Shown here in pieces: positions 48,346 to 58,546 of a DNA stretch of 64,000 bases. Position 1 is the stretch's first letter, and every line of letters starts with the position of its first letter. A program made the position numbers and the translations under genes. The notes under the pieces were generated by a model that did not search any database, had not been told where the DNA came from, and saw only the letters and a program-made list of their open reading frames with translations. Location of the stretch: assembly GCA_023078685.1 (NCBI GenBank), contig JALGAS010000007.1, positions 3,534,001 through 3,598,000 of the forward strand, read 5' to 3'. The DNA comes from Neopestalotiopsis rosae (Eukaryota; Ascomycota; Sordariomycetes; Amphisphaeriales; Sporocadaceae).

Positions 48346-48695
48346 CCGAGAAGCTGTCAAGATTGACTGCTGTTGCAATGCGGCGTGACGATTGCAAGTG
48401 CCTGTTGCTTTCATTCTCGTGGTCCTCGGCAATCAACTCTCACTTGAAAATATAGTCATCCTATACGTAGCACAAGAAATTCAATTGATTCTGTAAAGCT
48501 ATCTAACATACCCTACCAGGTACTGCTCAACGTCAGATCCATCCACATCTTCTTGAGATGTCAAGTCAAAGGCACATTGCCGCGATCAGGAGTATTGTCA
48601 TCCATGTCCAGCCATCATCACCACAATCTTTGTCGCTTCGTCATAACATTGCGACCGGGTCCTTGCAGCATCAATTCCACAGCCAATGTCGGGGT
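48346..48695. other. Intergenic (0.35 kb)
   Basis: Possible eroded 5' end of the methyltransferase relic, then the 3' flank of the next gene. Nothing else seen. Confidence 0.4.
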
Positions 48696-50258
48696 CTAGC
48701 TCTCCGATGCGTCTTCATCGGCCGTGGGGTGGTTCTTCAACCATTCAGCCCTCCAATCTGCGAGTCTGCTCTTCAAATACAAGTCTCGAAACTCTTCTAC
48801 ATCCTTGGGTGCATCCATTGCTGCTCGAGCAGTAGACGCGAGTCTTGCTTTCTCGTTGAGTGAAGGCCAGTGAGGGCCCCCTGCATCTTTGACAGAGCGG
48901 ATCACTCTGATTAAATCGCGAAGGTCAGAAATCTCGACACGATTACACGTGGCGCGAGCATTGTTGGCCTCCATCGGCTCTTGCTGAGAAACGAAAAACT
49001 GCTTCTCGATCTTGCGCATGAGGGAAGAATATGCAGGGAGACATCGTTCGCCAGCCGCCTTCCGTACTTCCTTGTGCACCTCTGGTATTGACTGGCCGCG
49101 ATCGGCCTGTGCAAGTCTCTCCTGCATGATGTGCATGAAACCATCGGTTGTATTGTGGTTAAAGACTATGCTGCGGCGGTCATCAATCTGACATGCCTTG
49201 GCATATAGAATCATGCAGGAGAGAAGCTTCATGTTTCCCATCCAGGGTCCACCGAGTGCAAGAGTAACCAGGTTGTCGCAGAATCTAGGTGTCCAGATTG
49301 GATCAGGGAATTGGCGTCCGACTTTCTTTCCCTTCCTCTCCCGCTGAGCCGGCTTTGTCGCGCCGTACTCGAGATGATATACGCGAGCAATTATACCAGT
49401 CGGCAACACGTTGCAAACTCTGGGAATCTTTCTCCACATTGCTAGGAAACTGGTGTTGGATGCTGGAATCTCCACCGTCTCAATGTATCTCACTTCGTCG
49501 CTTCGCATCCAGCCCTCCAAGAAGTCGGCCTCGAGTTCTTCTGTCCAACCTTGCGACAAAAGACTTTCCACTGCCGGTATCATCTTGCCAAGGTCCTTGG
49601 GGCATGGCCTCTTCTTGAGCCACTTCTTGGTCTTGTAAAACGCCCGCAGCAGCTTGGACGGGCTGTCTATTGCAATCTTTTCAAGCTCCTTGAACTTTGA
49701 AAGAGCATGGAAACCATTCTGTAGTCGTTCCAAGTGTGTTTGCTTGGGAAGCTTCTTCCTGCTCTCGGTGGCTCGTGCCCTAACCTCAATGTCACTATCG
49801 CTGTCGATTGAATCCAAGTCCGACTCTGAGCTTTCGTCGCCATCTTCACTATCATCGCTGCTACTGTCGCTGTCATCGCCATCGTCATCGCTGGGGCCGT
49901 GGGTGTTGCGCTGTCCATAACTGCGCTTGAGTCCTCTTGTGGCCTGTTCGCCATCATCTTCCTCAAAGTCAACAACCTCATCAACTCCGACGTCCTGGTC
50001 GCCATCGACCTCATCATCAGCGTCATCGACCTCCTCGGATTCGTCTTCGGTAGATGCGCAATATTCATCATCGTCGGCTTCATTGCCATGATCGTGCTCG
50101 TCGATTTCCATGGTGTCCTCAACATTCAATGAGTGCCTGTTGCTGGATTGGCGTGCCTTTAGCGGGGGCTGCACGCGCTCTTCGTTGCTTGAGCCTCCAG
50201 ACCGTGCTCGCTTCTGCAAGACTGGCTGGCGTCGCTTCTTTGCAGCTCGCGGGGGCAT
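48696..50258 (-). CDS. Acidic nuclear-type protein, unknown
   Basis: A single exon of 520 residues starting MPPRAAKKRRQPVLQKRARS, a strongly basic, nuclear-localisation-like N terminus. Residues about 48-160 are dominated by Asp, Glu and Ser. A folded, helical C-terminal part of about 340 residues follows (RAFYKTKKWLKKRPCPKD, EGWMRSDEVRYIETVEIP, DPIWTPRFCDNLVTLALGG). I recognise no catalytic motif or named domain. The composition fits a chromatin or nucleolar factor, but this is inference. It is transcribed divergently from the small UAP56-motif gene, 459 bp away, so the two may share a promoter. Confidence 0.75.
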   Translation of the reverse strand: MPPRAAKKRRQPVLQKRARSGGSSNEERVQPPLKARQSSNRHSLNVEDTMEIDEHDHGNEADDDEYCASTEDESEEVDDADDEVDGDQDVGVDEVVDFEEDDGEQATRGLKRSYGQRNTHGPSDDDGDDSDSSSDDSEDGDESSESDLDSIDSDSDIEVRARATESRKKLPKQTHLERLQNGFHALSKFKELEKIAIDSPSKLLRAFYKTKKWLKKRPCPKDLGKMIPAVESLLSQGWTEELEADFLEGWMRSDEVRYIETVEIPASNTSFLAMWRKIPRVCNVLPTGIIARVYHLEYGATKPAQRERKGKKVGRQFPDPIWTPRFCDNLVTLALGGPWMGNMKLLSCMILYAKACQIDDRRSIVFNHNTTDGFMHIMQERLAQADRGQSIPEVHKEVRKAAGERCLPAYSSLMRKIEKQFFVSQQEPMEANNARATCNRVEISDLRDLIRVIRSVKDAGGPHWPSLNEKARLASTARAAMDAPKDVEEFRDLYLKSRLADWRAEWLKNHPTADEDASES

Positions 50259-50717
50259 GTTGTTTGATTCTCGTTGTTGTCAATGATTGATGAAGTTGTT
50301 GTAAACTGAAAAAGCGTGGATTGTGGTTGAGGATCTGGCACAAACCTATGTTGTCGTTTACACCAAAGAAATAGTTGGGCGGGTTTCGACGAGATACACA
50401 GCACTGCCCACCCAGCAACCCGCATGGACATCTCTCAATCAATAGTGCAGTGCTTGACTGAACAAACACTTGCTACCCCTCATTGTCTGGTCTCACTCCC
50501 TGAGTTCCCGAGAACCTTCAGGGCTTGATCTTCTGCCTGACCACACCCTGGCAACAAACGCACACACTACTACCGACGCGACTCGGCCACAATCCAAAGC
50601 AACAAACACTGCATCTCCATCCCCATCACTGTCATCGCCATCATCGTCAACATCATCACCGTCGCGGTCGCATTATCAACATCATCGTCCTCCATCACCA
50701 CCATCATCACCCTCATC
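50259..50717. promoter_or_regulatory. Bidirectional promoter region
   Basis: 459 bp between two divergent ATGs. The right part (about 50600-50717) is a CAT/CAC-rich microsatellite-like leader of the plus-strand gene (repeated atc and cat triplets). No clear TATA was found. Confidence 0.45.
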
Positions 50718-51104
50718 ATGGCCAGCACTGCTGAGAAGCTTGACATGTCGCTCGACGACATCATCAAGATCAACAAGAAGGACGAGAAGAAGCGACGTCG
50801 CTCAAAGAAAACCAAGAGAAGACATGTTGACCAGCCGCTCATGCGGACTGTCCCGTGGGATAGCATTTGTCGGGCATCAGGTCCCGGCCTACTTCGTAGT
50901 TTGGACACCAGCACCTCAAACTACCAAGCCACCAGAGGCACCGAGACGGTGGCACGAGTCGATTGCCCAGAAGCCTACAATGAGTTCGTTACCACCATGC
51001 TGCAGCGGACCATTGACGAGACTGGCGAGTTCGGCCGGGTTTTGATTATGATCACGCAAAGTCCCAACCCAGAGACGGGCAACACAGAGTCACAAACTGA
51101 GTAG
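50718..51104 (+). CDS. Small protein with UAP56-binding motif
   Basis: A single exon of 128 residues. The N terminus reads LDMSLDDIIKINKK (residues 8-21), an excellent match to the UAP56-binding motif of mRNA-export adaptors such as ALY/Yra1 and UIF (core LDxxLDDIIK). A very basic stretch follows (KKRRRSKKTKRR), typical of RNA-binding export factors and nuclear import signals. The rest has no RRM; EAYNEFVTTMLQRTIDETG looks helical. It may dock on the DEAD-box helicase Sub2/UAP56 in the TREX complex. The role is inferred from the motif alone; length and lack of RRM separate it from Yra1/ALY. Confidence 0.65.
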   Translation: MASTAEKLDMSLDDIIKINKKDEKKRRRSKKTKRRHVDQPLMRTVPWDSICRASGPGLLRSLDTSTSNYQATRGTETVARVDCPEAYNEFVTTMLQRTIDETGEFGRVLIMITQSPNPETGNTESQTE

Positions 51105-51871
51105 CTTGAGTTTATTCCCGGCCCAATCGCCACGAACACAACAAGAAAGGCCATACTTTGCAAGAGTCGATTGGCGACAAGGACAGAACAAGGCACCAAT
51201 TGTTGCTTTGAGCGGGTGTCATGCCGCGGCCATTGAATCACAATAACTTGAGTTCATGTGAATATGTATAGTTGCGATAATGGAATATTTTCGAGTACTT
51301 TGTTATTGAATTTTCTAGTGATCAAGACATTGACTATGTGGTTGCAGGTGTGATGAATGCATTGAATATGGTCACTCTCTAGGACGATTTCAATATGCCA
51401 ATCTATTGCGCCGCCTTTACCTGTGCTAGCCATAGCCTCTTTTATTGAACGATGCAAAAGTGTCAATCCGTAAGTTTTCATCAAGAGCATATTCATTTGG
51501 GCTTAGAGATGATGGAATCAATTACTGACGAGCTGAAGAGTTTCAAGCAGCAGCTGAGTGAGGGACGGAGAAACTGGTGCATGTCCACGATGAAGAGGAT
51601 AAAGAGAATGGGGAAGAAGAGGATAAGGAAGAAGAGGATAAGGAAGAAGAGGATGAGGAAGAAGAGGATAAGGAAGAAGAGGATGAGGAAGAAGAGAATG
51701 ACTAGACTTTGGAACTGTCGAATATTCGGAGCTTTAGATCGCTTGTACTAGCCATGGATGTAGTTCGAGGAGGATCAATAAATACCGGAAATGAGGATCA
51801 ATTAACCGCACAATCCCGCCAAGACCGTGAGTCAAAAAGAAGCTAGAGTACCGTGGGACTATCTACCAGGA
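51105..51871. other. Intergenic with minisatellite
   Basis: 3' flanks of two convergent genes. Apart from the 15-bp repeat listed separately, only chance frames are seen. One frame through the repeat codes an acidic EEEDK/EEEDE tail ending at a TAG near 51702 but has no start. Confidence 0.4.
51613..51702 (+). repeat. 15-bp minisatellite, about six units
   Basis: The unit is gaagaagaggataag, alternating with a gaagaagaggatgag variant, with a final degenerate unit. It stays in one acidic reading frame (EEEDK/EEEDE). A lysine/arginine frame also runs through it, so coding use is uncertain. Confidence 0.85.
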
Positions 51872-53136
51872 TCACTCATCTGGTTCAATGTATTCGGCGC
51901 AAATCATGTCACCGTTGAGATCCATGACTTGGGAAATCGTGACGTTTGGAATAATGTCAGCCATCCACAAGACGTGGTTCAGAGTGGTGTCATTGCCCGG
52001 ATCGCCATCATAGTCAATAAAGGCAGCTGATGGGTACAGCCATCGGTTCTGTTCCATGATCGAGGTTGGAGGAATGATGGAACCACTCATGTCGGTAAGA
52101 CGGCTTGTCAGGTTGGCCTTTTGCCTATAGTCCGAGTATCAGTGTATAGCTTCAACCACAGAGTTGCGAATAACTTACCATAGCCACCAAAGCCTGTCTA
52201 CATTAGCGTGGTGTAGATAAAAGACTGGGTCACCAGGGCTGGCGTTCTGATCTTCCATCTGTCGTCAAACGTGGTTAGTAAAGGTGCGTGGCTTCACTGT
52301 ATCAAGTTTGGAGGTTAGTGTCACTCACAGTACCGCCAGTGGCCAAGTGGCCGCAGCTATGAGGGTTGTCGACATAGCAAAAGTTGGCGTCGTTGTAATT
52401 GTCCTTGGCAAAACAGATATCGACATAGGATTGGTTTGCATTCAGCCAGGCTGTCTGGTTCCACGACCGAGCCAAGCAGTAGTCATCATAGTAGTCGACG
52501 CCCCAGACCTGGTCAATGTGGAGTGTTGTGTTGGCAAATGGACCGTCCATGACACATCCGTCTGGCCCCGTACCATTTGTGCCAAAACTGAGCTCATCAG
52601 AGCCCCAGATGGAAGCCTTGTCAATGGTTCCGTAGAGATCAAGGTCACGCTGTTCATGCCAGTATGGCACGGCACCAGTGTAGCCACATTCCTCTTGCAG
52701 CAGCTTCTCTTGCAAATGGATGAACAGACGATGCCAAGGAAGAAAGGCACTGAGATAATTGTAAGCAGGAAAGTCAGAAGGGATGACGATGACTCATCTT
52801 ACCCGACACCATGGATAAAGTTGGACTGCTGAATGTGGCAATAGTGCAGCTCGTCCCATCGATTCTTGGCTCCAGTGATGCCCGTGACTGGAGGCGAGTT
52901 CATCAAGCACTTTACAGCTGTGATGTAATCAGACTTTTCAGAGTCCTCCAGTGTATGCCTGATTCATGTCCGTTAGCAATAGGTCAGCATGACAAAATTC
53001 TTTGGGAGACATACCAAGCTTTGCGTTGATTCAACGTTGTGCAAGTGCCATTGATCGACGTTGCATTCCGGGGGCTAAGAGGTGTGGCAGAAGCCAAGAC
53101 AAGCCCGCCAAGCGGGATCAGTATAGAGAGCTTCAT
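51872..53136 (-). CDS. Secreted tyrosinase
   Basis: Five exons: 53136-53015, 52958-52803, 52749-52329, 52258-52179 and 52124-51872. Introns are 53-70 bp, and the product has 343 residues. The signal peptide is MKLSILIPLGGLVLASA. CuA site: H82, H90 and H99 in LHYCHIQQSNFIHGVGAFLP then WHRLFIH. CuB site: H223, H227 (NPHSCGHLATGG) and H250 (DPVFYLHHANVDRLWW). Type-3 copper monooxygenases of this form oxidise phenols to quinones, for pigment or for cross-linking and detoxification. It is short: there is no long C-terminal inhibitory extension as in N. crassa-type tyrosinases, so it is a small secreted, bacterial-like form. Several NxT/S sites suggest N-glycosylation. Confidence 0.9.
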
Positions 53137-55220
53137 CTTGCCGCGAAGCTAGATGATCTAGTCCTCGCAGATCTCTGGGTAACTCTTGGCTAGTGTGACA
53201 CGGAGACGGACAATAAAAGTTGGGATGACTAGATCTCCGTCAGTATTTGTATTCATCACAACTCGTTTGACCCCTGCATTCAGTTTTCTTATTCTCCAAC
53301 AGCCAATTTCGAAAGATCAGCTCAAGACTTGAGCCAGTCTCCAGCAAAAGAAGGGCCCATTAAAGGATCCCACTGTTTTCAATTCCCCGTTGGCCTAGGC
53401 TCTCGGCAACATGAACAAGATAACGTGGGTTGATATACAGATGGAGACTGGATTACGTTTGCCTTGCATGGACTGATAACATTTGGTCTTACCGACGATA
53501 TGGTGAAGCTCAACATGGGAGTTTGCCATTCACGATGTAGGGCGCCTCATATGATACGGGGCCGGAGTGGGTAGCAGGAGAGATATGCCAAGGCGTTGAA
53601 TGGGCCGCATTGCCGAAACGATAGAAACCCGTGTAGATTGATGGGGATGAGGAACAAAACTCTGGACACACGAAATCCATATTTCTGATTTTTAGTAGTC
53701 TCCCAAGGACCAGACGGGGATACAGAGGGACGACACCTCCATAATGTTTGAGCTGGTGTCGCTCAGGGATAGTGTTTTGGGACATCACTAAGGTAGGATA
53801 TTTTTCGTACGGATTTTCCGAAGAAGCCCACAGTAGGGGTTGCCATTATGGGTAATCTGTACTAGAAGTGCCGACGGGGCGCAAGGGAGTGCCTGACTAG
53901 TTCACGGGAGTCGCCGTTGGACTCCATGGTAGGGCCGCGAAAACCCTGAAGGTACAGGCCCAGTCACCTCGCAATCTTGACTCTTGTCCCATCTTGTCCA
54001 ACGAGGGTCATGATGAGCGTCGTAAGAAGCGTCGTCAATTTGGATGGATCAGTCACTGCTCGGCACCGACCAGATTGACCGTGTATGTGAATTCTTGCTC
54101 GGCCGAGTCGGAGGTCTTCGGCCTCGGATCGTACTGCGTACAGCCAGACGTGTCTGGGTTAGGTGTGCACATTCCGCTTAACAACAAGAGGTGATGGGTA
54201 GTACTCGGGTGTGCGCCTCAGTTGCGGCGACACCAGGGCGATCGCCCAGCCGGCTCGTCGTTTCAACGTTTATTAACCGGGTCCTTTGTCGATCAAGTTT
54301 CGTACAAGTCATGTCATTCTTATCCTATTAATGCCGTTAGCCTACTTCAAATAGCCACAACATGATTCGGTACTTTTAGTGGTCAATGCTAGCAAACTAA
54401 AAACTCTAGAGGACCTGCCTCAGATCTGCGCCGCGCAAATCTTTATTTTCTTATTCTAGCGTCTCCCTCGGCAGGAGAGTTGCTACAATCAAGCCCCAGT
54501 ACGAGGCGACTGGATGCCTCGGCCTGTTGACCAGATTGGCAGGGGACATGGTGATCGACGCGTATACTCTAGCAGACTCGAATTCGTGTAACAAGGTATG
54601 CTTCGTATCTGCAGAAGATAATACTATCTCTTCACCTCCTACACAGGAGCCTCATCGGTCATGCTAACTGTTTTCTTCAAGAAGCAGTCGAAAGATTTGT
54701 GGGCAAACAAGGTTATAGATAAACGCGCCGACAGGGCTAGCGGAGATGAATCCGCCCAGTGGAGCGGAAACCACACTCCACACTCCGGTCGTAGAGGTCA
54801 CTGGCCGTTGAGGACTTGTCTAGATTCACCACTTTGAGCAAATGTTTAGCTCGATGCGCATGCAAAGATTGACCGGCACAGATCATGGTGGAATACAAGG
54901 ATCATAATCTGGCTGGGTTTACCCAGTGGTGACCTTTGCAAGTGCAACAATTCATTGCCGCCAATGCATTCAACGTCGCGGGAGGGCTGCGACTGCTCGC
55001 ATGCCTCATCCACTCGCTCAGGGAGACGCGATACACAAGATCGTTACTGTCACCTATCCGTGTCACTCAGCTCTCTGGTCTTGTCTCGGGCAAAACGTGA
55101 TAGATTCGTGTTTGAATTTCTTATCATTGCATTACAACTAATGTGAATGGTGTGACATCCAATTGTGTGGCGTGCCCAAACGGGGTCATGTTTTTTTCAA
55201 TTACCCCTACATCCTTTCCT
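53137..55220. other. Intergenic, possibly with relics
   Basis: About 2.1 kb. The left end holds the tyrosinase promoter. No intact gene is visible. A minus-strand open segment at about 54680-54830 is hydrophobic and glycine-rich (VWSVVSAPLGGFIS), as in membrane channels, but is only about 50 codons. The remainder has short frames only. Confidence 0.35.
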
Positions 55221-57581
55221 CTAGATAATCTCCAAAGCCTTCAGTTGCCCTTCCTTCAATTCGACCTTGCATTGAGGAAGTTCAATGCCAAAAGTATCGT
55301 AGTCGAGCCCCGTGGTCGAGTTCTCTGCAGGAGTGATCCAGCGGCGGTTCTGAATATCTCCATCTTGAGCCCTGTCAAAGAAGTTCTGGGGCGCAAACAT
55401 GATGCTGCTGACAGCCTCATTGTACAAAGTGACGGGAACATCCTCTGATCTGGTGTAGTGATGCATGCCTAGGTTGAACCAAACCACCAAATCTTCTCCC
55501 TCAATGCTTTCACCGTCAAAGAATTTCGAAAAGTCCTGCTGCGGCTGCCAAGGCATATTGAGGTTCTGCACACTGTTTGCAAATGGCTCATTGTCGTGTT
55601 GCCGTGTGACTGCTAGGTGTGTCTTGGAAAATTGAGAATTGTTTCTGCTAAAGGGAGAGTTCAGTGTGCTCAAGTGAACATTGTTCCGCCCAGGCACAAT
55701 ACGGTACCCTCGCTTTGTGCCCCATTTGTTCGTGGCATTGGCATGGTTCACACAGTACATGATTTGGCCATTTTCCGGCCAGTTGAACTGCTGCTCTGTC
55801 TCGAGGTTGTATCGGTTCAGCTCCATCTGCTCAAAGGCACCCAGCTCGGACCACCACGGCTGTTCAGTGAGAGCGGCTCGCAGCTCAGTTGCCTCGAGTG
55901 AATTCTTCGAGTCCACAATATCAAAGTCTGCCTTCCACGTCAAGACATGATCGTGGAGAGAGCCTTGGACGGCTTCTTGAATCCGAGGGCCCCAGTTTCC
56001 TTGGTCAGGGTAGTAAAAGGACGACTGCAGGTAGCCTGAAGCACGCACAATCACCTCGAGAGACCCGTCCACGTGAAAGACATAGTCAAACAGGTAGTCG
56101 TAGTTGCCCACGGTGGCGATAGAGCGAAGAGTCAGCATGGAAGCCTTGACCACACCAAAGTTCTCAAAGCCGAACAGAGTCGTGCCTCCTGCTGCGCGAT
56201 GACGCGACAGGGGAAATCCAGCGTCGGACTCGAAAATACAAATAGCGTCTGGGCTGATGATGGTGGTGTTGCCATCGTGAACACTAATGTTCCAAAATGT
56301 AGAACCAAACGGGCAGTCGAAACCCTCCACCAGTGGGTACAACTCTCCGCCGAGCTGATAGTACGTATCGTGGTAAAGAGTGGTGGAGGACTTGGGAGTG
56401 AAGCCTCCGTATTGAGCGGCAGCCTCTTGCATGGAGAGCTCATAGAGAATGCGTTCGCCCTTGAAGCGAATGTCGTAAAACATTATCCCCAGGCTGAGAG
56501 AGTGGGCAACATAAAACGACCACCCCATGTACTCGACGTATTTTTGTTCGGCGTCGACCTTGTATCGCTTTCCGCCAATCTCGATGCTTTGCGGCGCGAA
56601 CCGTTCTTCGAGGTCTCGCTTGCCCATTGCTTGGTCGTAGTTTACCAAGGCCCAATCGTAATCTTCCGGCACGTGGAACTCTTCAGTCAGCTCTCCAGCA
56701 TCAAACGCCGCGCGCAAGTCATCGACGGTAGGGAAGAAGCGAGTATTCGTGACAATGCCCTTGAGCTTGTACAGTGTCGTGTCGGTGCCGGTGACATCGA
56801 TAATGAGGTAGAAGTCGAGCATTCGCAAGTAGTTGGCTGGACCGGGGAACTTGAACACGACAATGCGGAAGGCCGAAGTTCCATTGAATGACGTTGGTGA
56901 CGTGGTGGTGGATATCAAGGTTGAGCTCTCATTGTAGTCACCATACCAGACGCCACCAAGCAGCGCCGTCGTAATGTCGGTAATATTGGACATGACTTCG
57001 ATGAGCAAAGGATCGGATGCGAGAATGCGCATAGAATCGAATGTTCGCCCGTTGAATGGAACAGAACCTCCCATCCCGCCATTGTAAATGTAGTCGAGCT
57101 TTTGAATTGTCGTCTCGTTGCTGACGGGTAACGGCCCGACCATGTACTCCTGGGAGATTGGCTCTTCCCGGCCGCCTTCAAAGATGATTGCTCGAGCGTA
57201 TTGGGGAGGCTCAGGTCCAGACTGGTCCAAGTATGAAATGACATCGGATTTGTTCATCGGAAGCTTGTCAATGTAGAAAAGATAATTGTCATTGACACCC
57301 GCGACCGATACATCTGTCAGGTTCAAGCCAGTCGCTGGATCGTGGAGCAGTTGCCACACGGCGACATTGTCTTCTATCGAGACAGAAGCCCACACATTGG
57401 GCTTTGGTGCTGCAGTGACTGGGGCCGAATCATAGATTGCGCATGTGGTGCAGTTGTCATCGCGCTTGAAATTGGTAAAGTCGCGAAGCAGCGCACGTCG
57501 CTCAAAACCCAGCGGCGGCGACGAAGACGCAGCGCCAAGAACTGCGCAAATTGACAGCGTCAAGAAGCAGAGAAACTTCAT
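55221..57581 (-). CDS. Secreted copper amine oxidase
   Basis: A single exon. The ATG at 57581 gives 786 residues with a signal peptide (MKFLCFLTLSICAVLGAASS). The cofactor motif NYDY (493-496) holds Tyr494, which self-processes to topaquinone. Copper ligands are H543 and H545 (HDHVLTWKADFDI) and one of the pair in GMHHYTRSEDVP (707/708). D405 in YHDTYYQLG is the likely catalytic base. The enzyme oxidises primary amines to aldehydes with release of ammonia and hydrogen peroxide. Many NxS/T sites fit secretion. The frame continues upstream to a TTG, but only the ATG form has a good signal peptide. No introns interrupt the gene. Confidence 0.92.
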   Translation of the reverse strand: MKFLCFLTLSICAVLGAASSSPPLGFERRALLRDFTNFKRDDNCTTCAIYDSAPVTAAPKPNVWASVSIEDNVAVWQLLHDPATGLNLTDVSVAGVNDNYLFYIDKLPMNKSDVISYLDQSGPEPPQYARAIIFEGGREEPISQEYMVGPLPVSNETTIQKLDYIYNGGMGGSVPFNGRTFDSMRILASDPLLIEVMSNITDITTALLGGVWYGDYNESSTLISTTTSPTSFNGTSAFRIVVFKFPGPANYLRMLDFYLIIDVTGTDTTLYKLKGIVTNTRFFPTVDDLRAAFDAGELTEEFHVPEDYDWALVNYDQAMGKRDLEERFAPQSIEIGGKRYKVDAEQKYVEYMGWSFYVAHSLSLGIMFYDIRFKGERILYELSMQEAAAQYGGFTPKSSTTLYHDTYYQLGGELYPLVEGFDCPFGSTFWNISVHDGNTTIISPDAICIFESDAGFPLSRHRAAGGTTLFGFENFGVVKASMLTLRSIATVGNYDYLFDYVFHVDGSLEVIVRASGYLQSSFYYPDQGNWGPRIQEAVQGSLHDHVLTWKADFDIVDSKNSLEATELRAALTEQPWWSELGAFEQMELNRYNLETEQQFNWPENGQIMYCVNHANATNKWGTKRGYRIVPGRNNVHLSTLNSPFSRNNSQFSKTHLAVTRQHDNEPFANSVQNLNMPWQPQQDFSKFFDGESIEGEDLVVWFNLGMHHYTRSEDVPVTLYNEAVSSIMFAPQNFFDRAQDGDIQNRRWITPAENSTTGLDYDTFGIELPQCKVELKEGQLKALEII

Positions 57582-58546
57582 CTTGGATGCGGGAATTGGA
57601 TTCTGAATACAAAAGTCCGCTGAAGCCAAGAGACCAGAGCAAGTCCTCGTGGAAAAGATTTCCTGGGTCCTATATATACAATTGTCCCTAGCTACAGTGG
57701 AATCATGACGGTACCAGGAAAAAAATTGGCAAGATAGCTCTCCCTGTCGATATGATGCAATTCAGCATGCACCTTACCTTCTTTCAGAATTAAGATCACC
57801 CAAGAAATGCAGCTTGTGCATTTAGTGTGTTGCGTTGGGCATGCGATTCTCCTGTTCATACAGGTGTAGTACGTTTTTGGTATGCCATCTCATGGCTCTT
57901 AGATGCAGGGACAAGGATGCGATACTCTATACAGCTGAATAGCTGAAGAGTCTCGGCGTAACGTAGCCAATAATGGGCCTTGATTGGTCGGCAATTGATA
58001 TGGTGGGGAGGCAGGGCAGCCAGAAGAAAGCTTAGCTGAGCCAGGTAAACTCGTATCAGGGATTCTTTTTTTCCTCCTCTGCTCTTTTAGTCATGACTGA
58101 ACAAGGACTTTCCCACTCGGATGGATTTGAGCGACAATCTTGCATGAGTCTATTGTTTGCGTGCAGGTGAATGCAAAATGATTCAGCTTTGTGATAATCA
58201 AGTCGTGGGTGGCGCTGCCAGACGGTACCCGATATAGCTGACTGCCAAGAGCACATCACGTGGCGCCTAGACTTGAATCGTTGTAATACATTAAAAGAAG
58301 GACATAAGGATCGCCAGTTTCGTGACGAGGCTTGGCTGTCAGTTTATATGATATAATCAGGTGAGATTTCCGTGCTCAAGATATCTGGTCGTGGCCATAT
58401 TGAGTTTGTCGTGCGCTTTTTCAACGTGCACGAGAGATCAACGGGACAAACGATGCAGCCAAAGATTCCAAAATTTTCTCATTAAATCTAGTGAAATGGT
58501 ATACCATTAGTTCGTGGTCAACCATTACACCAAGGACGCTCTATGA
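57582..58546. other. Intergenic (about 1 kb)
   Basis: Copper amine oxidase promoter and 3' flank of the second transporter. No gene seen. Confidence 0.45.
57671..57680 (-). promoter_or_regulatory. TATA box of copper amine oxidase
   Basis: On the minus strand tgtatatata lies about 90 bases before the ATG at 57581, a normal core-promoter position. Confidence 0.5.
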
